The notes under the pieces: generated by a model
What the model was told of the DNA's origin: nothing
What the model saw: only the letters and a program-made list of their open reading frames with translations
Databases searched by the model: none
Program-made: the position numbers and the translations under genes
Assembly (NCBI GenBank): GCA_028826165.1
Contig: JAPDFW010000059.1
Location: 571,001 to 635,000, forward strand
Reading direction: 5' to 3'
DNA from: Anaeramoeba ignava
Lineage: Eukaryota > Metamonada > Anaeramoebidae
Length of the DNA: 64,000 bases
Part shown: positions 32,590-43,444 of the stretch, piece after piece
How the letters are laid out: every line of letters starts with the position of its first letter
Position numbering within the stretch: position 1 is the stretch's first letter

Positions 32590-35500
32590 TTTTCTTATTT
32601 TTTAATTTCAAAAAATTTTATTATTTATATTAAAATATTTTTATTTTCTTATTTATTTTTTTATTTAATTTATTTAATAAATATTTTAAAATAAAATTAA
32701 ATAATAATTAATTAATATTTATTAATAAATCTTTTATATTTAATTATTTAAAATAATTTCATTATTAAATATAAATTAATTATTAATTAAAATAATTAAA
32801 TAATTAAATTAAAATATTTTTATTCCACTTTTTATTTAATTAATATTTTAAAACAAAATTAAATAATAATTAATTATTATTTATTAATAAATATTTTATA
32901 TTTAATTATTTAAAATAAATTCCACTTTTTATTATAAATTAATTATTAATCAAAATAATTAAATAATTAAATTAAAATATTTTTATTCCATTTTTATTTA
33001 ATTAATATTTTAAAACAAAATTAAATAATAATTAATTATTATTTATTAATAAATCTTTTATATTTAATTATTTAAAATAAATTCCACTTTTTATTATAAA
33101 TTAATTATTAATCAAAATAATTAAATAATTAAATTAAAATATTTTTATTCCACTTTTTATTTAATAAATATTTTAAAATAAAATTAAATAATAATTAATT
33201 ATTATTTATTAATAAATCTTTTTATATTTAATTATTTAAAATAAATTCCACTTTTTATTATAAATTAATTATTAATCAAATAATCAAATAATTAAATTAA
33301 AATATTTTTATTCCACTTTTTATTTAATAAATATTTTTAAAATAAAATTAAATAATAATTAATTATTATTTATTAATAAATCTTTTATATTTAATTATTT
33401 AAAATAATTTCATTATTAAATATTTATAAATTATTAATTAATTAATCAAAATAATTAAATTAAAATATTTTTATTCCACTTTTTATTTAATTAATATTTT
33501 AAAATAAAATTAAATAATAATTAATTATTATTTATTAATAAATATTTTATATTTAATTATTTAAAATAATTTCATTATTAAATATTTATTAAATTATTAA
33601 TCAAATAATTAAATAATTAAATTAAAATATTTTTATTCCACTTTTTATTTAATTAATATTTTTAAAATAAAATTAAATAATAATTAATTATTATTTATTA
33701 ATAAATCTTTTATATTTAATTATTTAAAATAATTTCATTATTAAATATTTATTAATTATTAATTAAATAATTAAATAATTAAATAATTAAATTAAAATAT
33801 TTTTATTCCACTTTTTATTTAATAAATATTTTAAAAACAAAATTAAATAATAATTAATTATTATTTATTAATAAATATTTTATATTTAATTATTTAAAAT
33901 AAATTCATTATTAAATATTTATTAATTATTAATCAAAATAATTAAATAATTAAATTAAATTATTTTTATTCCACTTTTTTTATTTAATTAATATTTTAAA
34001 ACAAAATTAAATAATAATTAATTAATATTTATTAATAAATCTTTTTATATTTAATTATTTAAAATAAATTCCACTTTTTATTATAAATTAATTATTAATT
34101 AAATTAATTAAATAATTAAATTAAAATATTTTTATTCCACTTTTTATTTAATAAATAATTTTAAAATAAAATTAAATAATAATTAATTAATATTTATTAA
34201 TAAATATTTTATATTTAATTATTTAAAATAAATTCATTATTAAATACTTATAAATTATTAATTAAAATAATTAAATAATTAAATTAAAATATTTTTATTC
34301 CACTTTTTATTTAATAAATATTTTAAAATTAAATTAAATAATAATTAATTAATATTTATTAATAAATATTTTATATCTAATTATTTAAAATAAATTCCAC
34401 TTTTTATTATAAATTAATTATTAATCAAAATAATTAAATAATTAAATTAAAATATTTTTATTCCACTTTTTATTTAATAAATAATTTAAAACAAAATTAA
34501 ATAATAATTAATTATTATTTATTAATAAATCTTTTATATTTAATTATTTAAAATAAATTCATTATTAAATATAAATTAATTGTTAATTAAATAATTAAAT
34601 AATTAAATTAAAATATTTTTATTCCACTTTTTATTTAATTAATAAATATTTTAAAATTAAATTAAATAATAATTAATTAATATTTATTAATAAATCTTTT
34701 ATATTTAATTATTTAAAATAAATTCCACTTTTTATTATAAATTAATTATTAATTAATTAATTAAATAATTAAATTAAAATATCTTTATTCCACTTTTTAT
34801 TTTAATAAATATTTTAAAATAAAATTAAATAATAATTAATTAATATTTATTAATAAATATTTTATATTTAATTATTCAAAATAAATTCATTATTAAATAC
34901 TTATAAATTATTAATCAAAATAATTAAATAATTAAATTAAAATATTTTTATTCCACTTTTTAATTTAATAAATATTTTAAAAATAAAATTAAATAATAAT
35001 TAATTATTATTTATTAATAAATCTTTTATATTTAATTATTTAAAATAAATTCATTATTAAATACTTATAAATTATTAATTAATTAATTAAATAATTAAAT
35101 TAAAAATATTTTTATTCCACTTTTTATTTAATTAATATTTTAAAAATAAAATTAAATAATAATTAATTATTATTTATTAATAAATATTTTATTTTTAATT
35201 ATTTAAAATAAATTTCATTATTAAATATTTATAAATTATTAATTAATTAATCAAAATAATTAAATTAAAATATTTTTATTCCACTTTTTATTTAATTAAT
35301 ATTTTAAAATAAAATTAAATAATAATTAATTATTATTTATTAATAAATATTTTATATTTAATTATTTAAAAATAATTTCATTATTAAATATTTATTAATT
35401 ATTAATCAAATAATTAAATAATTAAATTAAAATATTTTTATTCCACTTTTTATTTAATTAATATTTTTAAAATAAAATTAAATAATAATTAATTATTATT

Positions 35501-36545
35501 TATTAATAAATCTTTTATATTTAATTATTTAAAAATAAATTCATTATTAAATATTTATTAATTATTAATAAAAATAATTAAATTAAAATATTTTTATTCC
35601 ACTTTTTATTTAATTAATATTTTAAAATAAAATTAAAAATAATAATAATTAATTATTATTTATTAATAAATCTTTTATATTTAATTATTTAAAATAAATT
35701 CATTATTAAATATTTATTAATTATTAATCAAAATAATTAAATAATTAAATTAAAATATTTTTATTCCACTTTTTATTTAATTAATATTTTAAAACAAAAA
35801 TTAAATAATAATTAATTAATATTTATTAATAAATCTTTTTATATTTAATTATTTTAAAATAAATTCCACTTTTTATTATAAATTAATTATTAATCAAATA
35901 ATCAAATAATTAAATTAAAATATTTTTATTCCACTTTTTATTTAATAAATATTTTTAAAATTAAATTAAATAATAATTAATTAATATTTATTAATAAATA
36001 TTTTATATTTAATTATTTAAAATAAATTTCATTAAATATTTATTAATTATTAATCAAATAATTAAATAATTAAATTAAAATATTTTTATTCCACTTTTTA
36101 TTTAATTAATATTTTAAAATAAAATTAAATAATAATTAATTATTATTTATTAATAAATCTTTTTATATTTAATTATTTAAAATAAATTCATTATTAAATA
36201 TTTATAAATTATTAATCAAAATAATTAAATAATTAAATTAAAATATTTTTATTCCACTTTTTATTTAATAAATATTTTAAAATAAAATTAAATAATAATT
36301 AATTAATATTTATTAATAAATATTTTATATTTAATTATTTAAAATAAATTCATTATTAAATATTAATAAATTATTAATCAAAATAATTAAATAATTAAAT
36401 TAAAATATTTTTATTCCACTTTTTATTTAATTAATATTTTAAAATAAAATTAAATAATAATTAATTATTATTTATTAATAAATCTTTTATATTTAATTAT
36501 TTAAAATAAATTCCACTTTTTATTATAAATTAATTATTAATTAAA
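32590..36545. repeat. Satellite array B, ~163-bp unit, about 23 copies
   Basis: The box ATTTTTATTCCACTTTTTAT recurs from about 32820 to 36412, 23 times, mean spacing about 163 bp. Each unit also has AAATAATAATTAATTATTAT and TTAATAAATCTTTTATATTT segments. Two variants alternate irregularly at the unit end: one with a second CCACTTTTTATTATAAATTA box and one with CATTATTAAATATTTATTAA. No ORF of note is present. The array begins at tRNA-Ser and ends about 140 bp before Ran. Confidence 0.93.
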
Positions 36546-36609
36546 TTGTTCTTTTTTTTTGTTAATTTAATTTAATTTAATTAAATAAAAAAGGAAAAGA
36601 AAAAAAATT

Positions 36610-36640
36610 TTTTTTTCAAATTTTTATTTTTCATTTTTCA
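36610..36640 (+). promoter_or_regulatory. TTTTTCATTTTTC element upstream of Ran
   Basis: TTTTTTCAAATTTTTATTTTTCATTTTT just after the satellite array, about 50 nt before the ATG at 36688; followed by a long A-run. Confidence 0.35.
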
Positions 36641-36687
36641 ATTTATAAAAAAAAAAAAAAAAAAAAAAAGATTTATTAATAAATAAA

Positions 36688-37780
36688 ATGGTAAGTGTAT
36701 TTTAAAAAAAAAAAAGTATTAACGCATAGAATAATTAAAATTTAATATTTAAAAAAAATTAATTATTAAAAATAGACAGACGAAATTCCAGAAAACACAC
36801 CAACATTCAAGATTATTTTAGTTGGAGATGGAGGAGTTGGCAAAACAACATTTGTAAAAAGACATCTTTCAGGAGAGTTCCGTAAAGAATATATTGGTAA
36901 GTTGATTAAAAAAAAAATAAAAAGGAGAAAAAAAAAAAGAAAATAAATTAAAAAGGAGAAAAAAAACTGATTAAACAAAATTAATATAAATCAAATACAA
37001 AAATAGCAACTGTTGGAGTTGAAGTTCATCCACTTGTTTTTTACACAACAAAATGCCCAATCTGCTTTAACGTATGGGATACAGCAGGACAGGTAATAAA
37101 AATAAAAATAAAAATAAAAATAAAAATAAAAATAATAAAAATAAAAATAAAAATTAAAATAAAAATAAAATAAAAAATTTTAACAGGAAAGATTTGGTGG
37201 ACTTAGAGATGGATATTATATTGAAGGTGATGCTGCTATTATTATGTTTGATGTAACTTCTCCTGAAACTTATGGAAATGTTCCTGTTTGGTATAGAGAT
37301 ATTGTTCGTGTTTGTGAGAATATTCCTATGGTTCTTTGTGGTAATAAGGTTGATGTTAAAGACAGAAAAGTTCGTGCTAAGCAAATCTCTTTCCATCGTA
37401 GAAAGAATATTCCTTATTTTGATATTTCTGCTAAATCTAATTATAACTTTGAAAAACCTTTCCTTTATCTTGCTCGAAGACTTTTAGGGTTTGTTATTTA
37501 TTTTATTATTTAATTAGAATAATTTTTCATTCCTTTCTTGTTATTTCAAAATTTTTTTATTAATTTTTCATTCCTTTCTTGTCATTTCAAAATTTTTTTA
37601 TTAATTTTTTCATTATTTTTTATTTATATTTTTAGTGATCCAAATTTAACTCTTGAAAAAGCTCCTGCTTTAGCCCCTCCAGTTGTAGATCTTGATCAAG
37701 AAGCTATGATTGCTAATGAGAAGGAATTGAAAGAGGCTCAGAATTATGAACTTCCTGATGAAGATGAGGATAATTTTTAA
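36688..37780 (+). CDS. RAN: Ran GTPase
   Basis: Small GTPase that drives nuclear import/export and spindle assembly with RCC1, RanGAP and importins. Exons 36688-36690, 36776-36896, 37007-37092, 37187-37488 and 37636-37780 give 218 residues (human 216). Motifs: [15 protein letters not shown] (P-loop; animals have T where this has V), GVEVHPLVF (switch I region), [18 protein letters not shown] (switch II), NKVD and [12 protein letters not shown]. The C-terminal tail is [15 protein letters not shown] and ends DEDEDNF, the acidic end that binds RanBP-type domains. No prenylation Cys, as expected for Ran. The first coding exon is the start codon alone. Confidence 0.97.
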
Positions 37781-38206
37781 GTTTTCTTTCTTTTCATTTT
37801 CATTTTCATTTTCGTCTTCAATTTCAATTTCAATTTCTTTTTTTTTTTTTGGAAATTTTCTTTCTAGAAATGATTTAGGTTTAAATAATTAAAAATAATT
37901 GATTCTTTTTCTTTTCTCTCAACTCGATGAGTTTTATATTTCTCTTCTTGTTGCTTTTTTTTCTTGTTCCGTTTTTTTTTTCTTTCTTTTTTTTCTTTTT
38001 TTTCTTTTTGATTTTGATTCTTTATGCAAATCAGAATCTAATTCATAAACAAAATAAACAAGTTAAAAAAAAAAATAAATAATAAATGATTTTTTAATTT
38101 TATTTTATCTTTTTTAAATTTTAAATAATTATAAAAAAGAATAAATAAAAACAACAAATAATATCCAAAAAAAAAAAAAGAATTCATCTTTTATTCTTAA
38201 TTCATT
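37781..38206. other. Convergent spacer between Ran and the kinase
   Basis: 426 bp between the Ran stop and the kinase stop. It holds TTTTCA repeats right after Ran (37790-37835). Two small inverted repeats follow: AACTC-GAT-GAGTT near 37920, and GATTC/AGAATC about 17 bp apart near 38020. No gene is seen; the hairpins may be 3'-end signals. Confidence 0.5.
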
Positions 38207-40314
38207 TCATTTTAATTTCATTTTTAATTTAATTTCATTTTCAATTTCTTTCCAAATTTGATTAAAATAATCAACATCTCCAAACTTTAAACGAACATGA
38301 AAGATATGTTCTAAAACAAGAGAACGATTTTTACAATTAGAATTTTGATCAATTTGAATTGTAAAAATAATATTTTTATTGTTAACACGAATAATAAATT
38401 CATTAGGATGAGAATAATTAAAATGAAGAGAATCTAAATAAGATTGTAATTTTGATAATAATAAAAAATGAGGCATTTGAATTTTATAATGAAGACTTGA
38501 AGATGAACTTTCTGGAGGTGAAAATCTTGTAAAAGTAAGTTGATTTTCTGTTGATTTTGTTATTGGTTTTGGATCCAACTGGATATTTGTTTTTTTTTGT
38601 GTTAAATTTTTTTGTTTTTCTTTTGATTTGCTAAACCAGCTTCCAAACCAACTTTTTTTTGGACTTCTTGAAGATTTTGTGCAATTTTCTTCGAGAGAAT
38701 ATAGTCCAATTCTATGGAATTGAGGTGTTTTTGATGTTTGTTTTTCAATTTGCTTTGATTTGTGATTTTTTTGGTTTTTCTTTGCTTTTGTTGTTTTTGA
38801 TGTTTTAATTTCAATTGGTGATGATTTTTTGAAATTATGAATTTTTGAATCAGAAGGAATTTCTTGCTGAAATCCTAATGTTATATCAATCCATTCTGTA
38901 TCAGGAATTGGATCTGTATTTTCTTTCTTGGTTAAATTGTCTTCTGTATTTGTAAAAATGAGATTTTCATGAAGTACTTGAAAATCATCTTCTGGAATTT
39001 TTGGAGGTGCTGATTGGTTTGGTTTTGGGTTAAGTTTCCACCAATCATTTAAGTCATTGAAATCATTTAAGTCATTTAAATTTTGATTAAATTTTTCATC
39101 TAAATTTGACTTTTCATTTAAATTTAAATTTAGATTTAATTCTAAATCTAATTCTGATTCTACTTTTTCTTTTGATTTATTATTGGATTTTAATTTTTCA
39201 TCCCTAAATCTCATTTTCTTCTTAAAAAGATAATACAACACTTTTTGAAGATTCATTTCTTCATTTGTTAAAGAATATCTAAGGTTTACAGGATTATGAA
39301 ATCCAAGTGATTGTAAATGGGAAAATATTTTATTATCAATATGATCAACATCGATTTTTAACTGAATATTCTTGAGTGATATTGAACTTTCTGGTTGTCG
39401 GTAATTTTTTGGAAGATTTGATGTAAACCATGGATGTTTTTTGATTTCTGGAATTGTTATTCTTTTTTGTGGATCAACAGTTAACATTTTATTAATTAAA
39501 TCTTTTTGTTCAAATGTGAAAAAACTTGGTGTTGTAAATTTTCCTATTGTGATTTTTTCTAATAATCTTTGAATATTTATATCTGTAAATGGTAAATTTC
39601 CTGAGAGAAGAACATAGAGAATGATTCCACAACTCCATACATCTGAAGAGCGTCCTTCATATAACATTCCCTTGATTAAATTTAAATATAAATTTTGAAT
39701 TATAAATTTTAAATATAAATTTTAAATATAAATTTTGAATATAAATATAAATATAAATTTTAAATATAAATTTAAATTATAGAAACTTTGGCAATTTCAG
39801 GTGAAATATAATGAGGAGATCCACAAGAAGTTTTAAGCAAATTATTTTCACAAGTCATTCTTGCTAAACCAAAATCAGCAATTTTAACATTATAATTATC
39901 ACTTAATAATAAATTCTCAGGTTTTAAGTCTCTATGACAAACAAAATGATTATGACAATAATCAAGTCCCCAAATAATTTGTTGAAAAAAACTTAACGCT
40001 TCTTCATTTGTTAAACTTGAACGTTTTGATAAATAACCAAATAAATCTCCATAATTTAAATGCTCCATAATTAAATATAAATTTTTTGATGTTTCAAACA
40101 CATCGTATAATTTTAATACATGTGGATGATCTAATAATCTTAAAATTGCTATTTCTCTTGCTATTTTTTTAGCATAACTTCCATTTGTTTTCATCTTTTT
40201 TTTGGATAGTATTTTAATTGCTACTTCTTCTCCTGTTTGTTTATGTGTTCCAAGTTTTACTTTTCCTGAACTTCCTTCTCCAAGTGTTTTTCCAATTATA
40301 TAATTCCCAATCAT
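38207..40314 (-). CDS. BRSK/AMPK-related Ser/Thr protein kinase
   Basis: CAMKL-group kinase, 663 residues. Exons 40314-39787 and 39670-38207 join through a 116-bp GTTTCT...CAAG intron inside the kinase domain. The N-terminal catalytic domain (5-270) has GEGSSGKVKLG, VAIK (Lys34), HRDLKPENLLL, DFGLA and a T-loop LLKTSCGSPHYISPE with the LKB1-type Thr. The splice restores LYEGRSSDVWSCGIILYVLL, so the domain is complete and all catalytic residues are present. A UBA-like stretch follows (FSHLQSLGFHNPVNLRYSLT), as in BRSK/SAD kinases. Then comes a long S/T/K/N-rich linker and a KA1-like end (NEFIIRVNNKNIIFTIQI). A role in polarity or energy-linked signalling is inferred from family only. Confidence 0.88.
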
Positions 40315-40737
40315 TTAATTTTTTTTAATTTAATTTTTAATTGATCGAATTTTTAAAAAGAATAAAAGAATAAAAAGAATAAAAAGAATAAAAAAATGAA
40401 AAAATGATTTTTAATTTTTTAATTTAATTTGTTGTTTTTTTGTTAATTTCTTTTTCTATTTTTATTTCCGCCGATTAAATTTTTTTGAATTAAATTTTCG
40501 AATTAAATTTTTTTGAATTAAATTTTTTTGAATTAAATTTTTTTGAATTTTCCAATTAAATTTTTTTGAATTAAATTTTTTTGAACTATCCAAATAAATT
40601 TTTAATTGAAAATGTTTTTGTTTGTTTTTTGTTTTTGTTTTTGTTTTCAATCAATTTTTTTTTTATATATTTTTTTTTATCAAAAATCAAAAAAAAAAAA
40701 TCATTTTAAAAAAAAAAAAATATTATTTCAAACAAAT
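40315..40737. other. Spacer between kinase and cyclin with a 16-bp repeat
   Basis: 423 bp. TTTTTCATTTTTT on the minus strand at 40391-40410 lies about 80 nt before the kinase ATG. GAATTAAATTTTTTTG units repeat at 40485-40590. The A/T-runs near the cyclin stop (40680-40730) are possible 3'-end signals. An apparent Lys/Asn ORF here is repeat-derived. Confidence 0.55.
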
Positions 40738-43074
40738 TCAAAAAAATTGTGATTGAAAAGAATTAAACTTTTGTGAAAATTCATTTTGATAAGAATTAGG
40801 AATTCTTCGTTTATAGATTAGATTCTTAACAAAAGATTCAGCAAAAGGAGAATGATAATGTAAAAGAAAGCTATTATTTTCGTAATTAAAATTTTGACTT
40901 TGATTTCGACTTTGATTGAAATTTGAATTTGTTTGATTGTTATATTGAGAGGTGACAAAGTCATCATTTCTATGTGAACGTGAAGGAAAAGATATAAAAA
41001 TCTTAAGCCATTCTCGACATTGATATAATTCTCTTTTGGAATAATTTGTAATTTTTTTAACTGCATCGTAAGAAAAATATAACGACAAAGCAGAAGCGGC
41101 AAGTAAACTTGGATAAAAATTCAAAGAAAAAGGATCCAAAATAGCCAAATGTATCAATTGCATAAGATCATGATACAAATCGACTGGGAATTTGATGATG
41201 TGAAGCAATTTTTTTGTGCAAAGATTTTGGTTTTGACTTTTTGAAGTGCAGAAAAAAGAAAGAACTTGATCCAAATGATGTTTTTTGGGATGGAATTGAG
41301 AATACTGAATGAACAAATCAAAACTTCCTTTTTTGACATAATGTTTAGGAAATTGAATAGATTCCCAAATCCAGCAACTATAAAAAAGATAGAGCGAAAT
41401 CCAAGTGTTTGCAGTAATTGCTAAAAGAGAATAATTGAGTTTTTTTAAAATCTCAATTTCCATTTGGATCACGTCTTCTTTCTGGAATTTCTGCTTGAAA
41501 TTTTTGCAGATTGTCACAATCGAAATCGGATAAACCTCCTCAAGTTTCGATGCAATGACTAAACTTGTTGTTGCAATTAGCAACAGCTGAAATTGCTTAG
41601 ATCCAATTTTTTGGAATGTGGAAAGATAACGGTCGTAAATGTTGACAGCTAAAAGAAATGTTTCCATTTTCAAATCAAATTGACATGAAATTCGGGAAAT
41701 TGTTTCTAGTGTTGTCACACGAGACATTTCATTGAGCTGAAGTCGGTAGAGATAGTTTGGATCGGCTTGAAATTTTGCTTCTGTATCAAACATTGTGAAT
41801 CTTAATTGTTGAAATAATTCACTTTCAGTTGAATTTGCCTCTATAACATCGCTAGGTTGTTCTTGAGCAAGAGTATCATAACAAGAAGATAGAGGTGAGT
41901 ATGTATTCTTCGGTGATGTGACATGTCGGTTGATGTTTAGGTGGTAACTGTCAAATGTGTATTTTGGGAAATGTGTCGGATTTCTATTACATGAAGTCAT
42001 TTGTGATTGAAAATCAGGTGGAGGAAATTTTGACTTTGAAGGAAAAGAAACATGCGACATAAATATAGAATTGACACGTGGTAAATTATCAAAATCCGGA
42101 TCTGAATTCGGATGTGAATGAGAATCTGAATCTGGACTAAGTGAATTATCAAGAATGTAATTGCTTTGAGTTATTTTTCTATTCAATGCCATTTTGTGAT
42201 TCATATTTATTCGATCATTCAACACCAGTTTATTGTTCACTATCATGTTATTATTCAATGCCATGTTATTATTTGATGTCATGTTATTATTCACTGTCAT
42301 TTTATTATTCACGATCATTTTTCCATTTTTTTTCATCTTCATTTCTTGATCTATTTTCATTTTTTCATTTCTGATCCTTCGCTCTTGTTCTTCTAAATCA
42401 AGTGAATTTGATCCATACCAAATTCTCCCATTTGGATATGAATTCGCCATTTGTTTTCCTTCAACCATAAAATTCGCACTGTTATTTTTATCAGAAACAA
42501 ACCCAGGAAACGACAAATAATTTGGTTGCAACATTGTCAACTGATTTTCTTTGCAATTTTGCAAAAAATTAAAATCTGTTGATTTTTGGGTCGAATTATA
42601 TGGTTTATCAACAAAAGGAAAAACAAAAAATTGGTTTAAATTATAAGCATAATTAAGTGAGTCATGAGAATTGTAAACAGAAGAATGAGAAGGATAAGTA
42701 AAGCAATCAGCCTGAATAGGCTCATTAACATTGATTCGTTGATTTTGTGAGCGAATATCTTGATTTCCATTTCTATAATTATAATTATAGTTATAATTAC
42801 AATCATAATCATAATCATATGAATTTCCATATGAATTTCTATATATATAACCTCCTTCTTTATTGTTTTGAATGGTGTTATTGTTTTTAATTTCTAATCT
42901 TTCTTCTTCTTCTTCTTTTCCTCCTTGTTTTATACTGGACTTCTTTGATCCAAATGCCGTTTGTTTATTTCTTATTAACGGCTTGTGATATGGATAATTG
43001 ATCTGCTGAGATAATGGCATTTTGACATTGAAAAGAAAAGTGTTGTCAATGTCACTGCGATTATAACTCAGCAT
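40738..43074 (-). CDS. Cyclin (A/B-type core) with long disordered head
   Basis: Single exon, 778 residues. The first ~400 are disordered and rich in N, S, Y and M, with SP/TP sites and repeats such as NNKM and NNMT. The cyclin box begins near 445 (MSRVTTLETISRISCQFDL, ETFLLAVNIYDRYLS, LLIATTSLVIASKLEEVYPI). This is the MRAILVDWL-to-ASKYEEIYPP layout of mitotic cyclins, with the Lys and Glu of the KLEE motif that contact a CDK. The second fold extends to about 690, with an insert of roughly 60 residues (HYVKKGSFDLF to LHIIKFP). No clear D-box was found. Assignment to A or B is not possible; it may be a divergent lineage-specific cyclin. Confidence 0.85.
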   Translation of the reverse strand: MLSYNRSDIDNTFLFNVKMPLSQQINYPYHKPLIRNKQTAFGSKKSSIKQGGKEEEEERLEIKNNNTIQNNKEGGYIYRNSYGNSYDYDYDCNYNYNYNYRNGNQDIRSQNQRINVNEPIQADCFTYPSHSSVYNSHDSLNYAYNLNQFFVFPFVDKPYNSTQKSTDFNFLQNCKENQLTMLQPNYLSFPGFVSDKNNSANFMVEGKQMANSYPNGRIWYGSNSLDLEEQERRIRNEKMKIDQEMKMKKNGKMIVNNKMTVNNNMTSNNNMALNNNMIVNNKLVLNDRINMNHKMALNRKITQSNYILDNSLSPDSDSHSHPNSDPDFDNLPRVNSIFMSHVSFPSKSKFPPPDFQSQMTSCNRNPTHFPKYTFDSYHLNINRHVTSPKNTYSPLSSCYDTLAQEQPSDVIEANSTESELFQQLRFTMFDTEAKFQADPNYLYRLQLNEMSRVTTLETISRISCQFDLKMETFLLAVNIYDRYLSTFQKIGSKQFQLLLIATTSLVIASKLEEVYPISIVTICKNFKQKFQKEDVIQMEIEILKKLNYSLLAITANTWISLYLFYSCWIWESIQFPKHYVKKGSFDLFIQYSQFHPKKHHLDQVLSFFCTSKSQNQNLCTKKLLHIIKFPVDLYHDLMQLIHLAILDPFSLNFYPSLLAASALSLYFSYDAVKKITNYSKRELYQCREWLKIFISFPSRSHRNDDFVTSQYNNQTNSNFNQSRNQSQNFNYENNSFLLHYHSPFAESFVKNLIYKRRIPNSYQNEFSQKFNSFQSQFF

Positions 43075-43444
43075 TTTTTTTAAGCTAATTTTTGATTGTG
43101 AATTTTTTTTTTAATAAAAAAAAAAAGAATTAAGGAATAATAAACGGGAAAAAATAAGATCAAATTAAATGTAAAAAGATTCAAGTTGATTTTATTATTA
43201 ATATTGATTAAATAAATTAAAAAAGAAAAAGAAAAATTTCCACTTACGAATTAAATTTTTTAAAGTTTGTTTTTTAAAAAAAAAAGAAAAAAATAAAAAA
43301 AAAAAAAATGAAAAAAAAAAATATTTTTTTTATTAATTAAAAAAATTAAAAAGGAGAAAAATTATAAATAATTAAAAATTTTTACTCATTTTTTTTCTTT
43401 TTTTCTTTTTTCTTTTTTAATTAATTAAATAAAATAAAATAAAA
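43075..43444. promoter_or_regulatory. Divergent region cyclin / CLN3 with candidate 5'-UTR intron
   Basis: 370 bp. The minus strand has TTTTTTCATTTTTT at 43303-43318, 230 nt above the cyclin ATG. Between them 43247-43085 runs from GTAAGT to ATTAG, a 163-bp candidate 5'-UTR intron that would bring the element close to the spliced ATG. For CLN3 the plus-strand element CATTTTTTTTCTTTTTTTC is at 43387-43406. No other gene is seen. Confidence 0.35.

Noticed and set aside
32590-36545. Mitochondrial or plasmid AT-rich insertion
   Set aside because: No organellar genes, and it is flanked by a nuclear-type tRNA-Ser with intron and by spliced Ran.
37900-38060. C/D snoRNA between Ran and the kinase
   Set aside because: Short inverted repeats exist, but no credible box C and box D pair at the right spacing was found.
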